Part shown: positions 34,942 to 43,933 of the stretch, in pieces | Layout: every line of letters starts with the position of its first letter | Numbering within the stretch: the first letter of the stretch is position 1 | Assembly (NCBI RefSeq): GCF_004519405.1 | Contig: NZ_SGWI01000001.1 | Location: forward strand, 496,001-560,000 | DNA length: 64,000 nt | Reading direction: 5' to 3' | Origin: Pseudomonas sp. BCA17 | GTDB taxonomy: Bacteria; Pseudomonadota; Gammaproteobacteria; Pseudomonadales; Pseudomonadaceae | Notes under the pieces: generated by a model | The model's input: the letters and a program-made list of their open reading frames with translations, nothing else | Database searches by the model: none | Told to the model about the DNA's origin: nothing | Position numbers and translations under genes: made by a program

Positions 34942-37143
34942 TCAACGCGCCGCCGTGATGTTGGCCCGTGCCGCATGCAACTTCTTGTAGCTGTCGATCA
35001 AGCGCAGATGCCGGTCCAACCCTTCCAGCTTCATGCTGGTCGGCGTCAAGCCATGGAACCGTACGGTGCCGTTGACCGAGCCAATCACCGCGTCCATACG
35101 CTCGTTACCGAACATCCGGCGGAAGTTGGCTTCGTAATCGGCCAGGTCCAGGTCGTCATCCAGTTCCATCTCCAGCACCGCATTCATCGCCTGGTAAAAC
35201 AGGCCACGTTCAACGGTGTTGTCGTTGTACTGGAGGAACATTTCCACGCACTCCTTGGCCTCTTCATATTGCTGCAGGGCCAGGAAGATCAGTAGCTTCA
35301 ACTCCAGGATGGTCAGTTGGCCCCAGACGGTGTTGTCATCGAACTCGATGCCGATCAGGGTGGTGATGTCGGTGTAGTCGTCCAGCTCGCTGTCTATCAG
35401 GCGCTCGAGCAACGCCTGCAACTCTTCTTCGCTGAGGCTGTGCAGGTTGAGGATGTCGGCGCGGAAGAACAGCGCCTTGTTGGTGTTGTCCCAGATCAGA
35501 TCGTCCACCGGGTAGATTTCCGAGTAGTCCGGCACGAGGATACGGCACGCGGTGGCGCCGAGATGTTCGTACACCGCCATATACGACTCTTTGCCCATAC
35601 CGTCGAGGATACCGAACAATGTCGCGGCTTCCTGGGCGTTGGAGTCTTCGCCTTGGCCCGAGAAGTCCCACTCGACGAATTCATAATCCGACTGCGCGCT
35701 GAAGAAGCGCCACGACACCACGCCGCTGGAGTCGATGAAGTGCTCGACGAAGTTATTCGGCTCGGTCACCGCCTGGCCTTCGAACGTCGGCTGCGGCAGA
35801 TCGTTCAAGCCTTCGAAGCTGCGGCCTTGCAGCAGCTCGGTCAGGCTGCGCTCCAACGCCACTTCCAGGCTTGGGTGCGCGCCGAACGAGGCGAATACGC
35901 CACCGGTACGTGGGTTCATCAGGGTCACGCACATGACCGGGAATTCACCGCCCAGCGAGGCGTCCTTGACCAGCACCGGGAACCCCTGGGCTTCCAGCCC
36001 CTGAATACCCGCCAGGATGCTTGGGTATTTGGCCAGCACCTCGGCAGGCACGTCCGGCAAGGCAAACTCGCCTTCGATGATTTCGCGCTTCACCGCACGT
36101 TCGAAGATTTCCGACAGGCACTGAACCTGGGCTTCAGCCAAGGTGTTGCCCGCGCTCATGCCGTTGCTGAGGTAGAGGTTTTCGATCAGGTTGGACGGGA
36201 AGTACACCACTTCACCGTCGGACTGGCGCACGAACGGCAGCGAAACAATGCCGCGTTCTTCATTGCCCGAGTTGGTGTCGAACAGATGCGAACCACGCAG
36301 TTCGCCCTCACGGTTGTAGATCTTCAGGCAGTAGGCGTCGAGGATTTCCGGCGGCAGCTCATCCTTGCTGCCCGGTTGGAACCAGCGCTCATCCGGGTAA
36401 TGCACGAATGGCGCGTTGGCCAGTTCCTCACCCCAGAACTGATCGTTGTAGAAGAAGTTGCAGTTGAGCCGCTCGATGAACTCGCCCAACGCCGACGCCA
36501 AGGCGCCCTCTTTGGTCGCGCCCTTGCCGTTGGTGAAGCACATCGGCGAATGCGCATCGCGAATATGCAGCGACCACACGTTAGGCACGATATTGCGCCA
36601 CGATGCGATTTCAATCTTCATGCCCAGGCCGGCCAGAATGCCGGACATGTTGGCGATGGTCTGTTCCAGCGGCAGGTCTTTGCCGGCAATGTAGGTACCG
36701 GTCTCGCCAGTGGAACCGGGCATCAACAGCGCCTGGGCGTCGGCATCGAGGTTTTCCACTTCTTCGATGACGAACTCAGGGCCGGCCTGCACCACTTTTT
36801 TCACGGTGCAGCGGTCGATGGAGCGCAGGATGCCCTGGCGGTCCTTGTCGGAAATATCCGCTGGCAACTCGACCTGGATCTTGAAGATCTGGTTGTAACG
36901 GTTTTCCGGGTCGACGATGTTGTTCTGCGACAAGCGGATATTGTCGGTGGGAATGTTGCGCGTCTGGCAGTACAGCTTGACGAAGTAGGCCGCGCACAAC
37001 GCCGACGATGCCAGGAAATAATCGAATGGCCCCGGTGCCGAACCGTCGCCTTTGTAGCGGATCGGCTGGTCGGCAATCACCGTGAAGTCATCGAACTTGG
37101 CTTCAAGCCGGAGGTTGTCGAGAAAGTTGACCTTAATTTCCAT
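34942..37143 (-). CDS. OsmC-domain/YcaO-domain fusion protein
   Basis: This 733-residue protein starts with an OsmC-like domain, about residues 1-140 (IKVNFLDNLRLEAKFDDFTV ... SSALCAAYFVKLYC). It continues as a YcaO protein (IEIASWRNIVPNVWSLHIRDAHSPMCFTNGKGATKEGALASALGEFIERLNCNFFYND). YcaO domains use ATP to activate backbone amides. The E. coli member is linked to RimO-dependent methylthiolation of ribosomal protein S12. This long form with OsmC in front is the usual one in Pseudomonas. The ATG chosen matches the OsmC start; a further in-frame extension to 37224 exists but adds a hydrophobic, non-family sequence. No RiPP precursor was found beside it. Confidence 0.9.
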   Translation of the reverse strand: MEIKVNFLDNLRLEAKFDDFTVIADQPIRYKGDGSAPGPFDYFLASSALCAAYFVKLYCQTRNIPTDNIRLSQNNIVDPENRYNQIFKIQVELPADISDKDRQGILRSIDRCTVKKVVQAGPEFVIEEVENLDADAQALLMPGSTGETGTYIAGKDLPLEQTIANMSGILAGLGMKIEIASWRNIVPNVWSLHIRDAHSPMCFTNGKGATKEGALASALGEFIERLNCNFFYNDQFWGEELANAPFVHYPDERWFQPGSKDELPPEILDAYCLKIYNREGELRGSHLFDTNSGNEERGIVSLPFVRQSDGEVVYFPSNLIENLYLSNGMSAGNTLAEAQVQCLSEIFERAVKREIIEGEFALPDVPAEVLAKYPSILAGIQGLEAQGFPVLVKDASLGGEFPVMCVTLMNPRTGGVFASFGAHPSLEVALERSLTELLQGRSFEGLNDLPQPTFEGQAVTEPNNFVEHFIDSSGVVSWRFFSAQSDYEFVEWDFSGQGEDSNAQEAATLFGILDGMGKESYMAVYEHLGATACRILVPDYSEIYPVDDLIWDNTNKALFFRADILNLHSLSEEELQALLERLIDSELDDYTDITTLIGIEFDDNTVWGQLTILELKLLIFLALQQYEEAKECVEMFLQYNDNTVERGLFYQAMNAVLEMELDDDLDLADYEANFRRMFGNERMDAVIGSVNGTVRFHGLTPTSMKLEGLDRHLRLIDSYKKLHAARANITAAR

Positions 37144-37276
37144 GGGGGCACACCAGAATAACGAGCTAAACAAAATGGCCGCTATTATGAGGATTTTCGC
37201 CGGGAAGTCTCCGGGTTTTCCCAATGGCCTGCCGATCGGTTAACGTCCTACCCAATTCCTGCCGAGGCATCCGCCC

Positions 37277-37897
37277 ATGTCCATCGCCGATAACCTGCTT
37301 GCGTTCACCTTCGCCGCCACCCTGCTCACGCTCACGCCCGGGCTCGATACCGCATTGGTGTTGCGCACGGCCACGGTGGAAGGTAAGCGCCAGGCGCTGC
37401 AGGCCACCCTGGGCATCAATGCCGGTTGCCTGCTGTGGGGCGCGGCCGTGGCGTTTGGGCTGGGCGCGTTGATTGCGGTATCGGAAGTGGCCTATACCCT
37501 GCTCAAGTACTGCGGCGCCGCATATCTGGCCTGGCTGGGCGTGAACATGCTGCTGCGCCCGCGCCGTTCCCTGGCGCCGGAACAGGCCGACCGCAAGGCC
37601 AGTGGCAATTGGTTCCTCAAGGGCATGCTGGGGAATGCTCTGAACCCCAAAGTGGGGATTTTCTACGTGTCGTTCCTGCCGCAGTTCATCCCCCAGGGCC
37701 ATTCTCTGGTTGCTTGGACCTTCGGCCTGGTGAGTATCCACGTGGTACTGGGCCTGGTGTGGTCGCTGGTGTTGATTGGCGCGACTCAACCATTGTCCGG
37801 TTTCCTGCGCCGGGAAAAGGTGATCCGGTGGATGGACCGCACCACCGGACTGATCTTTGTGCTGTTTGCCGCGCGGCTGGCATTCAGCAAGCGCTGA
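37277..37897 (+). CDS. LysE/RhtB-family exporter
   Basis: This 206-residue membrane protein of the LysE family carries the first signature as TLTPGLDTALVLRTATVEGKRQALQATLGINAG and the second as FLKGMLGNALNPKVGIFYVSFLPQFIPQGHS. It has about six hydrophobic segments. Substrate is not known. It is divergent from the YcaO-type gene and its end lies 3 bp from the end of a methyltransferase gene on the other strand. Confidence 0.9.
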   Translation: MSIADNLLAFTFAATLLTLTPGLDTALVLRTATVEGKRQALQATLGINAGCLLWGAAVAFGLGALIAVSEVAYTLLKYCGAAYLAWLGVNMLLRPRRSLAPEQADRKASGNWFLKGMLGNALNPKVGIFYVSFLPQFIPQGHSLVAWTFGLVSIHVVLGLVWSLVLIGATQPLSGFLRREKVIRWMDRTTGLIFVLFAARLAFSKR

Positions 37898-37900
37898 GGG

Positions 37901-38557
37901 TCAGCGCAGGCGGATCGACAGTTCGATGTCATCGGCAAACGGCACCGACAGATAACCGTTATCCGGCGAGCGCACGTGCGCCAGGTATTGCGGGCAATAG
38001 TCGGTGTTGTCGGCCACCACCAAGGCACCTGGCCGCAAGTGTTTTTCCACCAGGCCCAGCACATCGCCATACAGTGACTTGGCGCCATCGAGCAGCAACA
38101 GATCGACGCTTTCCGGCAAACCTGTGGCCAGGGTCACCAGGGCATCGCCTTCGCGAATTTCGATCAGGTCGCTCACCCCGCCTTCAATGAAATGCTCCCG
38201 CGCCAGGGCGATCTTCGACGGTTCGAACTCGCTGCCGATCAGCACGCCGCCGCCGTTGTCACGTAAGGCGGCAGCCAGGAACAGGGTGGACAGGCCGAAC
38301 GAGGTTCCGAACTCGACAATGGCGCGCGCCCCGCTGCTTCGGGCGAGCATGTAGAGCAGGTTGCCGGTGTCGCGGGAGACCGGCAGCCACAGGTCCTTGA
38401 GCATCGTGTAGAGCGCCAGGTATTCGGTTTTACTGTGCATCAGTCGGTCGCGCTCTTCGCGCGAGACGCTGTCGACCACAGGGCTGGTAGCGGCATTGGC
38501 TTGTGTGTAGAGGCGTTCGATCAATGGCGCCAATGGCGCGGTGGTCAGGATCGTCAT
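37901..38557 (-). CDS. Class I SAM-dependent O-methyltransferase
   Basis: This 218-residue methyltransferase has the SAM motif I region ARAIVEFGTSFGLSTLFLAAAL and the acidic loop after strand 2 (IGSEFEPSKIALA). A DLLLLDGAKSLYGDVLGLVEKHLRPGALVVADNT stretch is typical of catechol-type O-methyltransferases. The acceptor is unknown. It is divergent from the TetR-type gene, which probably regulates it; the region between has AT-rich repeats of GCGA and ATTCGTCGC type that may be operator half-sites. Confidence 0.85.
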   Translation of the reverse strand: MTILTTAPLAPLIERLYTQANAATSPVVDSVSREERDRLMHSKTEYLALYTMLKDLWLPVSRDTGNLLYMLARSSGARAIVEFGTSFGLSTLFLAAALRDNGGGVLIGSEFEPSKIALAREHFIEGGVSDLIEIREGDALVTLATGLPESVDLLLLDGAKSLYGDVLGLVEKHLRPGALVVADNTDYCPQYLAHVRSPDNGYLSVPFADDIELSIRLR

Positions 38558-38668
38558 GGTTGCTTTCCGTCAGGTTGGGGCTAGGATGCGACTAATTCGT
38601 CGCATTAAAAGTATGCGAGTGATTCATCGCCTTCGCTATTCGCATTGGCCCTGCGCCCGGAGCCCCCC

Positions 38669-39313
38669 ATGACCACCCGCCAGACCCCGCGTATTTCCTC
38701 GCGCAAACAACCGCAACAGGCGCGCTCCACCGAACTGGTGGCGGCGATCCTGCAGGCTGCTATTCAGGTTTTGGCCAAGGAAGGCGTCACCCGTTTCACC
38801 ACCGCGCGGGTGGCGGAAAAGGCCGGCGTAAGTGTGGGCTCGGTGTACCAGTACTTCCCGAACAAGGCGGCGATTCTGTTCAGGTTGCAAAGTGATGAGT
38901 GGCGGCAGACCACGCAGATGCTGTGCGGCATTCTGCAAAGGTACGATGAGGCACCGCTGGATCGCTTGCGCAGCATGGTGCATGCCTTCATCCAATCGGA
39001 GTGCGAAGAAGCACAGATGCGGATCGCGCTGAATGATGCGGCACCGCTCTATCGCGATGCGCCGGAAGCCCAGGAAGTGCGAGCAGCGGGCCAGCAGACT
39101 TTCGAGGCGTTCATGCTGGAATTATTGCCTCGGGTAAGCACGCAAACACGCACGCTGGCGTGCGAGTTGATCCTGGCCACGCTCAAGTCGGTGGGCAAGG
39201 ATTTTTCCGGCAGCCCTCGAACTGACGAAGAAATCGCGGTTTACGCTGACGGCATGGCGGATATGTTCCGTGCCTACGTGATTGCGCTCGACCCTGCCAA
39301 TGCGCCCCGCTGA
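38669..39313 (+). CDS. TetR-family transcriptional regulator
   Basis: This 214-residue repressor has the TetR helix-turn-helix GVTRFTTARVAEKAGVSVGSVYQYFPNKAAILFRL and a C-terminal ligand domain. ATG is chosen at MTTRQTPRIS, although no strong ribosome binding site is visible. It lies head-to-head with the O-methyltransferase gene, its most likely target. Near the shared region ACTAATTCGTCGCAT and AGTGATTCATCGC look like partial repeats; operator assignment is tentative. Confidence 0.88.
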   Translation: MTTRQTPRISSRKQPQQARSTELVAAILQAAIQVLAKEGVTRFTTARVAEKAGVSVGSVYQYFPNKAAILFRLQSDEWRQTTQMLCGILQRYDEAPLDRLRSMVHAFIQSECEEAQMRIALNDAAPLYRDAPEAQEVRAAGQQTFEAFMLELLPRVSTQTRTLACELILATLKSVGKDFSGSPRTDEEIAVYADGMADMFRAYVIALDPANAPR

Positions 39314-39392
39314 TTCCTGTTGAGGTGGAATCGCCCGAGGCGCACTCGGCACTGTCCCCCCCTACCCTTGGCCCGACACCGTCATGGCTGTT

Positions 39393-39701
39393 TCATACAG
39401 ACTTCGCACCGACAGCCCAATGGGCCGGGAAATCGGCCGAACGAATCGCCGGATCTGATTCCACGATGTCGAGCGTGACCAGTCGATGCGCAACAAATGG
39501 GTCTTGCGCCATCATTTCCTGGATGTCCGCCAGCTGCTGGGCATGGGCAAGAATGAACCCACCACTCTCATCTGTCAGCGGGCCGGCGAAGAGTACATTG
39601 GCGGACTTGATGTGTTTCACCAGCCAATCTTTGTGCGCGTCCAGATGCTCTCGAATCTGTTCGGGGGGACGGCTATAAGTCAGCGTGATTGCATAAAGCA
39701 T
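39393..39701 (-). CDS. YciI-family protein
   Basis: This 102-residue protein has the YciI/YCII-type ferredoxin-like pattern. MLYAITLTYSRPPEQIREHLDAHKDWLVKHIKSANVLFAGPL contains the conserved His (AHKDWL). DESGGFILAHAQQLADIQEMMAQDPFV contains the conserved Asp region (QDPF). Function of the family is largely unknown. ATG is chosen because GAGGAA lies about eight bases before it. It is the last gene of a leftward unit with azoreductase 24 bp upstream. Confidence 0.85.
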   Translation of the reverse strand: MLYAITLTYSRPPEQIREHLDAHKDWLVKHIKSANVLFAGPLTDESGGFILAHAQQLADIQEMMAQDPFVAHRLVTLDIVESDPAIRSADFPAHWAVGAKSV

Positions 39702-39725
39702 ACGTTCATTTCCTCGGGGCAAAGG

Positions 39726-40358
39726 TTATAAAGCGGCTGCCGACAGGCGTGCCACGGCATCCGGAATCGCACGCCTGGCAAGCGCTACGCCTTTATCGCG
39801 GCTCTGCTCGCCTTTGGAGGCACCTTCGGCACGAACGAACTCGATATCGGTAATGCCCAGGAAGCCAAAGAACGCCTTTAGATAGCTTTCCTGGAAATCC
39901 ATTTTTTGAAAGGGACCTTCGGCGTAGAAACCTCCACGCGCCGAAACAACGATCACGCGCTTGCCGCCGGCCAAGCCGACAGGTCCGTGTTCGGTGTATT
40001 TGAATGTGCGTCCCACCTGCGCAATTCGGTCCAGCCAGGCTTTTAATTGGCTTGAAACACTGAAGTTGTACATGGGGGCACCGATGACCAGCACATCGCT
40101 CGCCAGGAACTCGGTGACCAGGGTCTCCGACAGTTGATGCTCGAGCAAAGTGGCTGCCGGAAAATCACTGATCCCGGTTTGCCGGAATCCGGCGGCAATC
40201 GAACCGCTCAGATGCCGCACCTCATCATTGGCAAGGTCGCGATACTGCACCTGGGTATCGGGGTGAATGGCCTGAATGCGCGCAACGATGGCTGCACTGA
40301 GGTCACGGGTGATGGAGTCGCTGCCCATGATGCTGGAGTCTATATGCAGTACGTTCAT
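39726..40358 (-). CDS. azoR: FMN-dependent NADH:quinone oxidoreductase/azoreductase
   Basis: This 210-residue flavodoxin-fold enzyme reduces quinones and azo compounds with NADH. The FMN-binding start MNVLHIDSSIMGSDSITRDLS is diagnostic, as are VLVIGAPMYNFSVSSQLKAWLDRIAQVGRTFKYTEHGP and VIVVSARGGFY. P. aeruginosa-type genomes carry several such paralogues. It sits between an alpha/beta hydrolase gene (57 bp upstream) and the YciI gene, all on the minus strand, with a GlxA-type regulator divergent at the head of the unit. Confidence 0.92.
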   Translation of the reverse strand: MNVLHIDSSIMGSDSITRDLSAAIVARIQAIHPDTQVQYRDLANDEVRHLSGSIAAGFRQTGISDFPAATLLEHQLSETLVTEFLASDVLVIGAPMYNFSVSSQLKAWLDRIAQVGRTFKYTEHGPVGLAGGKRVIVVSARGGFYAEGPFQKMDFQESYLKAFFGFLGITDIEFVRAEGASKGEQSRDKGVALARRAIPDAVARLSAAAL

Positions 40359-40414
40359 GCTTGCTGCCCTCGGTATAAGAAGTCATGGCGTTCAAAAGCG
40401 CTATAAAGCGGGCG

Positions 40415-41242
40415 TCATCGTCCCGACTCGCGGGCCGCGCGATCGATAAGTCTGGCGACAACATCGGGATGAGAAACCAGCGACAAGTGGCTGGAGCGAA
40501 CGGAGACGGTCGTGGCGCCAATTTGATGCGCGATGGCCTGTTGTACCGGCGGGGCCAAAGCATGGTCGTCAGTGGTCAACAAGTACCAGCTTGGCTTGTC
40601 GTGCCACGCCGCATGCTCGACCTTTCCGGCAAAACAGGCGGCGGCAATCGGTTGCTGCACAGCGGTCAGCAAGCGGGCCTTCTTCGCCGACAGGTCCGCC
40701 GCCATGACGTGATGAAACTGCGCAGGATCGTCCAACCAGACCAGCCCATCGGCGTCAGGGGCGAGGCCCGTCATCGGCGCCTTCAACCGTTCCAGCAGAT
40801 CAGCCGCAGACTCGCCGCTGTCCGGGACAAGCGCGGACAGATAAACCAGACCTTTGACATGAGTGGCGTTGCCTGCCTGTGTGATCACCGCGCCGGCCCA
40901 CGAATGCCCCACCAACAGCACGTCACCGTGTTGCCGGCGAAGGACCCGTTCGGTGGCGAGCACATCATCGCTCAACGAGGTCATCGGGTTCTGCACGGCA
41001 GTCACGTGATAGCCCATCGCAGTCAGTCGCTCGATCACCGGTGACCAACTCGAGCCATCGGCGAACGCACCATGTACCAGCACAATGTTGCGTACGGAAT
41101 GTAAGGGTGCCGCCGCCATTGCGCTGCCTCCAGAGACCAACAGGGACAACCCCAATGCAACGGTGAGTCGAGCTAACCACCTGAGGGGGCTGCGCCGACT
41201 TGCATTTTCGCGGGGAACATTGATGGGGGATGGCATCGTCAT
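40415..41242 (-). CDS. Secreted alpha/beta hydrolase
   Basis: This 275-residue hydrolase has a twin-basic signal sequence (RRSPLRWLARLTVALGLSLLVSGGSAMAA), so export is likely. The oxyanion region NIVLVHGAFADGSSW and the nucleophile elbow LLVGHSWAGAVI are typical of the EstX/carboxylesterase-like group. A His near the end (RSSHLSLVSHP) completes the triad. Substrate is unknown. It heads the unit with azoR and yciI. ATG is at 41242 or two codons later. Divergent from the GlxA-type regulator. Confidence 0.82.
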   Translation of the reverse strand: MTMPSPINVPRENASRRSPLRWLARLTVALGLSLLVSGGSAMAAAPLHSVRNIVLVHGAFADGSSWSPVIERLTAMGYHVTAVQNPMTSLSDDVLATERVLRRQHGDVLLVGHSWAGAVITQAGNATHVKGLVYLSALVPDSGESAADLLERLKAPMTGLAPDADGLVWLDDPAQFHHVMAADLSAKKARLLTAVQQPIAAACFAGKVEHAAWHDKPSWYLLTTDDHALAPPVQQAIAHQIGATTVSVRSSHLSLVSHPDVVARLIDRAARESGR

Positions 41243-41361
41243 GCTGAGCGTCTCTGCAATTTGTGCCGCCAGTCTAGGCGTGACCTGCCAAAACCGTGAG
41301 GTACCAAACCGGCCATACTTCATGCAAAATTCGCCATCTCGATCATCAGGCAGGATTTACC

Positions 41362-42396
41362 ATGCGCATTGCGATCATTGCCTTAGAAGGCAGCCTGATG
41401 TCAGCCATCACCGGCTTGGCTGATCTGTTCTGGATGACCAATCAGGCATTGAGATCGCCCCCGGCAGGCTTGTCATCCGTCTTGAAGCACAGCAGTTTCA
41501 CTGAGTTCGAAACCGTCATAGTCAGTGCGGATGGCAAGGCGCAGCGGGATGCTCAAGGCCGGCTGATCCCAGTGGATGCCGCATTTGACGACGCAGGTCC
41601 GTGCGATGCGGTGCTCGTAACGGGGATGGCGCTGGGGCCGGATCGACTGCCGCCCAGCTCTGCATCCCTCGTGCCAGCCGCGCGGTGGATCAACGCCCAT
41701 CATCAACAGGGTGTACTTGTCGGAGCAGCTTGCGCAGGTACGTTTGTACTGGGAGAGGCTGGCCTATTGAACAGCCGGCGCTGTACGACAACGTGGTGGC
41801 TTCACCATGTGTTCAAACAGCGATTCCCCAAGGCCCTGCCGACATGGGGTTCCGCGGTGGAGGCGCAAGATCGCGTCGTGACTACCGGAGGACCTTTATC
41901 CTGGGTTGATCTGGCGCTGTATGTGATCGGCACTCTCGCCGGGAGGGAGGTCGCGAAATTAACCGCTGATATGTCAGTGACGGATAGCTTGCCATTGCCT
42001 CAGTCGGTGTATGCACCTCGAGGCTTTATCAACAATGCCGATCCACTGCTGCTGGAAACGGAGCAAATCATCCGACACGGCAAGCCTGGATTGACCGCCG
42101 TAGACCTCGCCAAGGCCTTGAACGTGAGCGAGCGCACGCTACATCGACGGTTCAAGAACCTGACAAATGAGTCGCCCAAGGAACTGATCACACGCGTGAG
42201 AATAGAAACCGCCTGTGTTCTTCTACAGGTACCCGGCGCCAGCGTTAAACAAGTGGCGCTCAACTGCGGCTACAACGAGGACACCTCATTCCGACGGGCC
42301 TTCATACAACTGACGGGGATGACGCCCGCCGATTATAAACGCTGGGCGAAAGGACGCGCGTCTGTGGGAATCGACGCTGGGGCAATCGAGGGTTAG
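41362..42396 (+). CDS. GlxA-family transcriptional regulator (DJ-1/PfpI domain plus AraC helix-turn-helix)
   Basis: This 344-residue regulator has an N-terminal DJ-1/PfpI-like domain (MRIAIIALEGSLMSAITGLADLF ... VLVGAACAGTFVLGEAGLL, with the AACAG elbow). The C-terminal AraC domain has two helix-turn-helix units (TAVDLAKALNVSERTLHRRFKNL ... ASVKQVALNCGYNEDTSFRRAFIQLTGMTPADYKRW). It is divergent from the alpha/beta hydrolase-azoR-yciI unit, with about 120 bp between starts, and probably activates it. Effector unknown. Confidence 0.9.
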   Translation: MRIAIIALEGSLMSAITGLADLFWMTNQALRSPPAGLSSVLKHSSFTEFETVIVSADGKAQRDAQGRLIPVDAAFDDAGPCDAVLVTGMALGPDRLPPSSASLVPAARWINAHHQQGVLVGAACAGTFVLGEAGLLNSRRCTTTWWLHHVFKQRFPKALPTWGSAVEAQDRVVTTGGPLSWVDLALYVIGTLAGREVAKLTADMSVTDSLPLPQSVYAPRGFINNADPLLLETEQIIRHGKPGLTAVDLAKALNVSERTLHRRFKNLTNESPKELITRVRIETACVLLQVPGASVKQVALNCGYNEDTSFRRAFIQLTGMTPADYKRWAKGRASVGIDAGAIEG

Positions 42397-42415
42397 GCAT
42401 ATAAAGGAGTACGCC

Positions 42416-42556
42416 ATGGAAAAAACAATCAGGCTCGCCAATGTGGCCGACATCGAGAGCATTTTTCTGGATGCACAGGTTGTGCTGACAGGTCTCAACC
42501 CACACCAGCTAAGGAATGTGCCATGCCCCCCATCGCCACAAACGCCGCACTGCTGA
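42416..42556 (+). pseudogene. N-terminal fragment of a GNAT acetyltransferase gene
   Basis: A very good ribosome binding site (AAAGGAG, seven bases) precedes an ATG reading MEKTIRLANVADIESIFLDA, which looks like the first strand and helix of a GNAT acetyltransferase. After about 20 residues the similarity ends and the frame stops, overlapping the start of the cysteine-hydrolase-like gene. It is best read as a truncated remnant, or as a leader sequence whose translation reaches the next start. Confidence 0.45.
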
Positions 42557-43083
42557 TCATCGATATGCAGCAAGGCATGAACCAGCCGAAGCTGGGGCGA
42601 CGCAATAACCCAGGCGCTGAAGCGCAGATGCAGCAGTTGCTCAAGGCGTGGCGGCAATCGAGTCGCCCGGTCGTGCACATCCGGCATATTTCCCGCGCGC
42701 CCGACTCGGTATTCTGGCCGGGCCAGCCGGGGTGCGAATTCCAGCCCGCGCTGCAACCCCTTGCGCACGAACATGTGGTGGAGAAGAACGTCCCGGATGC
42801 CTTCACCGCCACGGGCCTGGAGCGCTGGCTGCATGCGCGCTCGATCCGGCAACTGGTGATCGTCGGCGTGATCACCAATAACTCGGTCGAGGCCACGGCA
42901 CGCTCAGGCGGCAACCTGGGTTTTGAGGTGACGGTGGTTTCCGACGCTTGCTACACCTTCGACCAAACCGATTTGTCCGGGCGCCTGTGGCCAGCCGAAG
43001 ATGTGCACGCGTTGTCGCTGAGCAACCTTGCGATGGACTATGCAAGGGTGATGGAGACCGACGAAATCCTGGCTCATTGCTGA
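42523..43083 (+). CDS. Isochorismatase-family (cysteine-hydrolase-like) protein with Ser at the nucleophile position
   Basis: This 186-residue protein has the isochorismatase fold with D14 in LLIIDMQQG and K88 in VEKNVPDAF. The usual nucleophile motif GVxTNxCVExTA reads GVITNNSVEATA here, so position 121 is Ser. The NNSVE form is common in one branch of the family, so the protein is likely intact; the chemistry is then probably not classical amidase. It follows the GNAT fragment and overlaps it. Confidence 0.85.
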   Translation: MPPIATNAALLIIDMQQGMNQPKLGRRNNPGAEAQMQQLLKAWRQSSRPVVHIRHISRAPDSVFWPGQPGCEFQPALQPLAHEHVVEKNVPDAFTATGLERWLHARSIRQLVIVGVITNNSVEATARSGGNLGFEVTVVSDACYTFDQTDLSGRLWPAEDVHALSLSNLAMDYARVMETDEILAHC

Positions 43084-43174
43084 GCTGAACCGTTATGCGT
43101 CGTTATGCGTCAGGCGCGGATAAAGCCTGCGCTTGCAGAAATGCCGTCACTGGCAGCCCTGCAAGCCATTGCCT

Positions 43175-43867
43175 CTAACGCGCCTGCGCCACCATCGCTC
43201 GCCATGCCTGGACACTGGCCCGCTCGTTGACCTTGGCATGCCACCCGTGCAGTGCCTCACATTCAGCCGGTACCGGCAGTTCCACCAGCGCGGCGAAGAT
43301 CATTGCGCCGAGCAAAGCGATGTCGGCCATGGAAAATTCCTCACCCGCGACATAGGGCCGGTTTTTCAGCACACCGTCGAAGTAGCGCATGCCTCGCACA
43401 GCTTTGTCGCGCATGCGCAGGCCCCATTCAGCATTCTGGTAGAGCTCGACGTCCGGCCCGAGCCCTGGGGTTGCGTGGTGGAAGTACACACTCACGGCAT
43501 CCATAAACTCGATTTCCGCGCGCTTGGTCATCATGTGAATCAGACCTTGCTCGGCCGGTGTTCTGCCGGTCAATACCGGGTTGCCGTCGAGGGTATCCAG
43601 GTACTGGGTGATTGCCGTGCATTCGGCGATGAGCGTGCCGTCGCCCAGTTGCAGCACGGGCAAGGTCCCGGAGTAGTTGAGGGCGAGAAACGCGGGCTGC
43701 TTGTGCTCGCCGTTCCAAAGGTTGACCGACACGAACTCTACGGTGGGCAGCAGGCCCTTCTCGGCCAGTGCAATTCGCACCCGCGCCGGATAGGGGCCGC
43801 TGTACCAATCATAAATTTTCATCATCGGTGTGTGGGATGCGTCGGAATGATGCTGCTGAGTGGTCAT
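43175..43867 (-). CDS. Glutathione S-transferase
   Basis: This 230-residue protein has a thioredoxin-like N-terminal domain (MKIYDWYSGPYPARVRIALAEKGLLPTVEFVSVNLWNGEHKQPAFLALNYSGTLPVLQLGDGTLIAECTAITQYLD). This includes the cis-Pro (TLPVL) and the glutathione gamma-glutamyl site (ECTAI). The all-helical C-terminal domain contains VAGEEFSMADIALLGAM. It conjugates glutathione to electrophiles. It is divergent from a TetR gene; two matching palindromes flank its predicted promoter. An internal start 14 codons in is possible. Confidence 0.9.
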   Translation of the reverse strand: MTTQQHHSDASHTPMMKIYDWYSGPYPARVRIALAEKGLLPTVEFVSVNLWNGEHKQPAFLALNYSGTLPVLQLGDGTLIAECTAITQYLDTLDGNPVLTGRTPAEQGLIHMMTKRAEIEFMDAVSVYFHHATPGLGPDVELYQNAEWGLRMRDKAVRGMRYFDGVLKNRPYVAGEEFSMADIALLGAMIFAALVELPVPAECEALHGWHAKVNERASVQAWRAMVAQAR

Positions 43868-43879
43868 GATTCGCTCGCC

Positions 43880-43899
43880 TACCTGTCAAGTGGTAGGTA
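43880..43899. promoter_or_regulatory. TetR-type operator half of the GST/TetR module (proximal)
   Basis: TACCTGTCAAGTGGTAGGTA is an imperfect palindrome (arms of nine, two mismatches) that matches the perfect palindrome 54 bp to its right. It lies between the predicted -10 of the GST promoter and the GST start, where bound repressor would block transcription. Confidence 0.7.
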
Positions 43900-43900
43900 G

Positions 43901-43929
43901 AAATTAGAAGCTCTGTTTCGAACTGTCAA
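43901..43929 (-). promoter_or_regulatory. Predicted sigma-70 promoter of the GST gene
   Basis: On the minus strand TTGACA (43924-43929) is followed after 17 bases by TAATTT (43901-43906). It lies between the two TetR-type palindromes. Confidence 0.6.
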
Positions 43930-43933
43930 CCAC

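Noticed and set aside
34942..37143. YcaO domain as sign of a thiazole/oxazole peptide cluster
   Set aside because: The protein is the common OsmC-YcaO housekeeping-type fusion, and no precursor peptide or dehydrogenase lies beside it.
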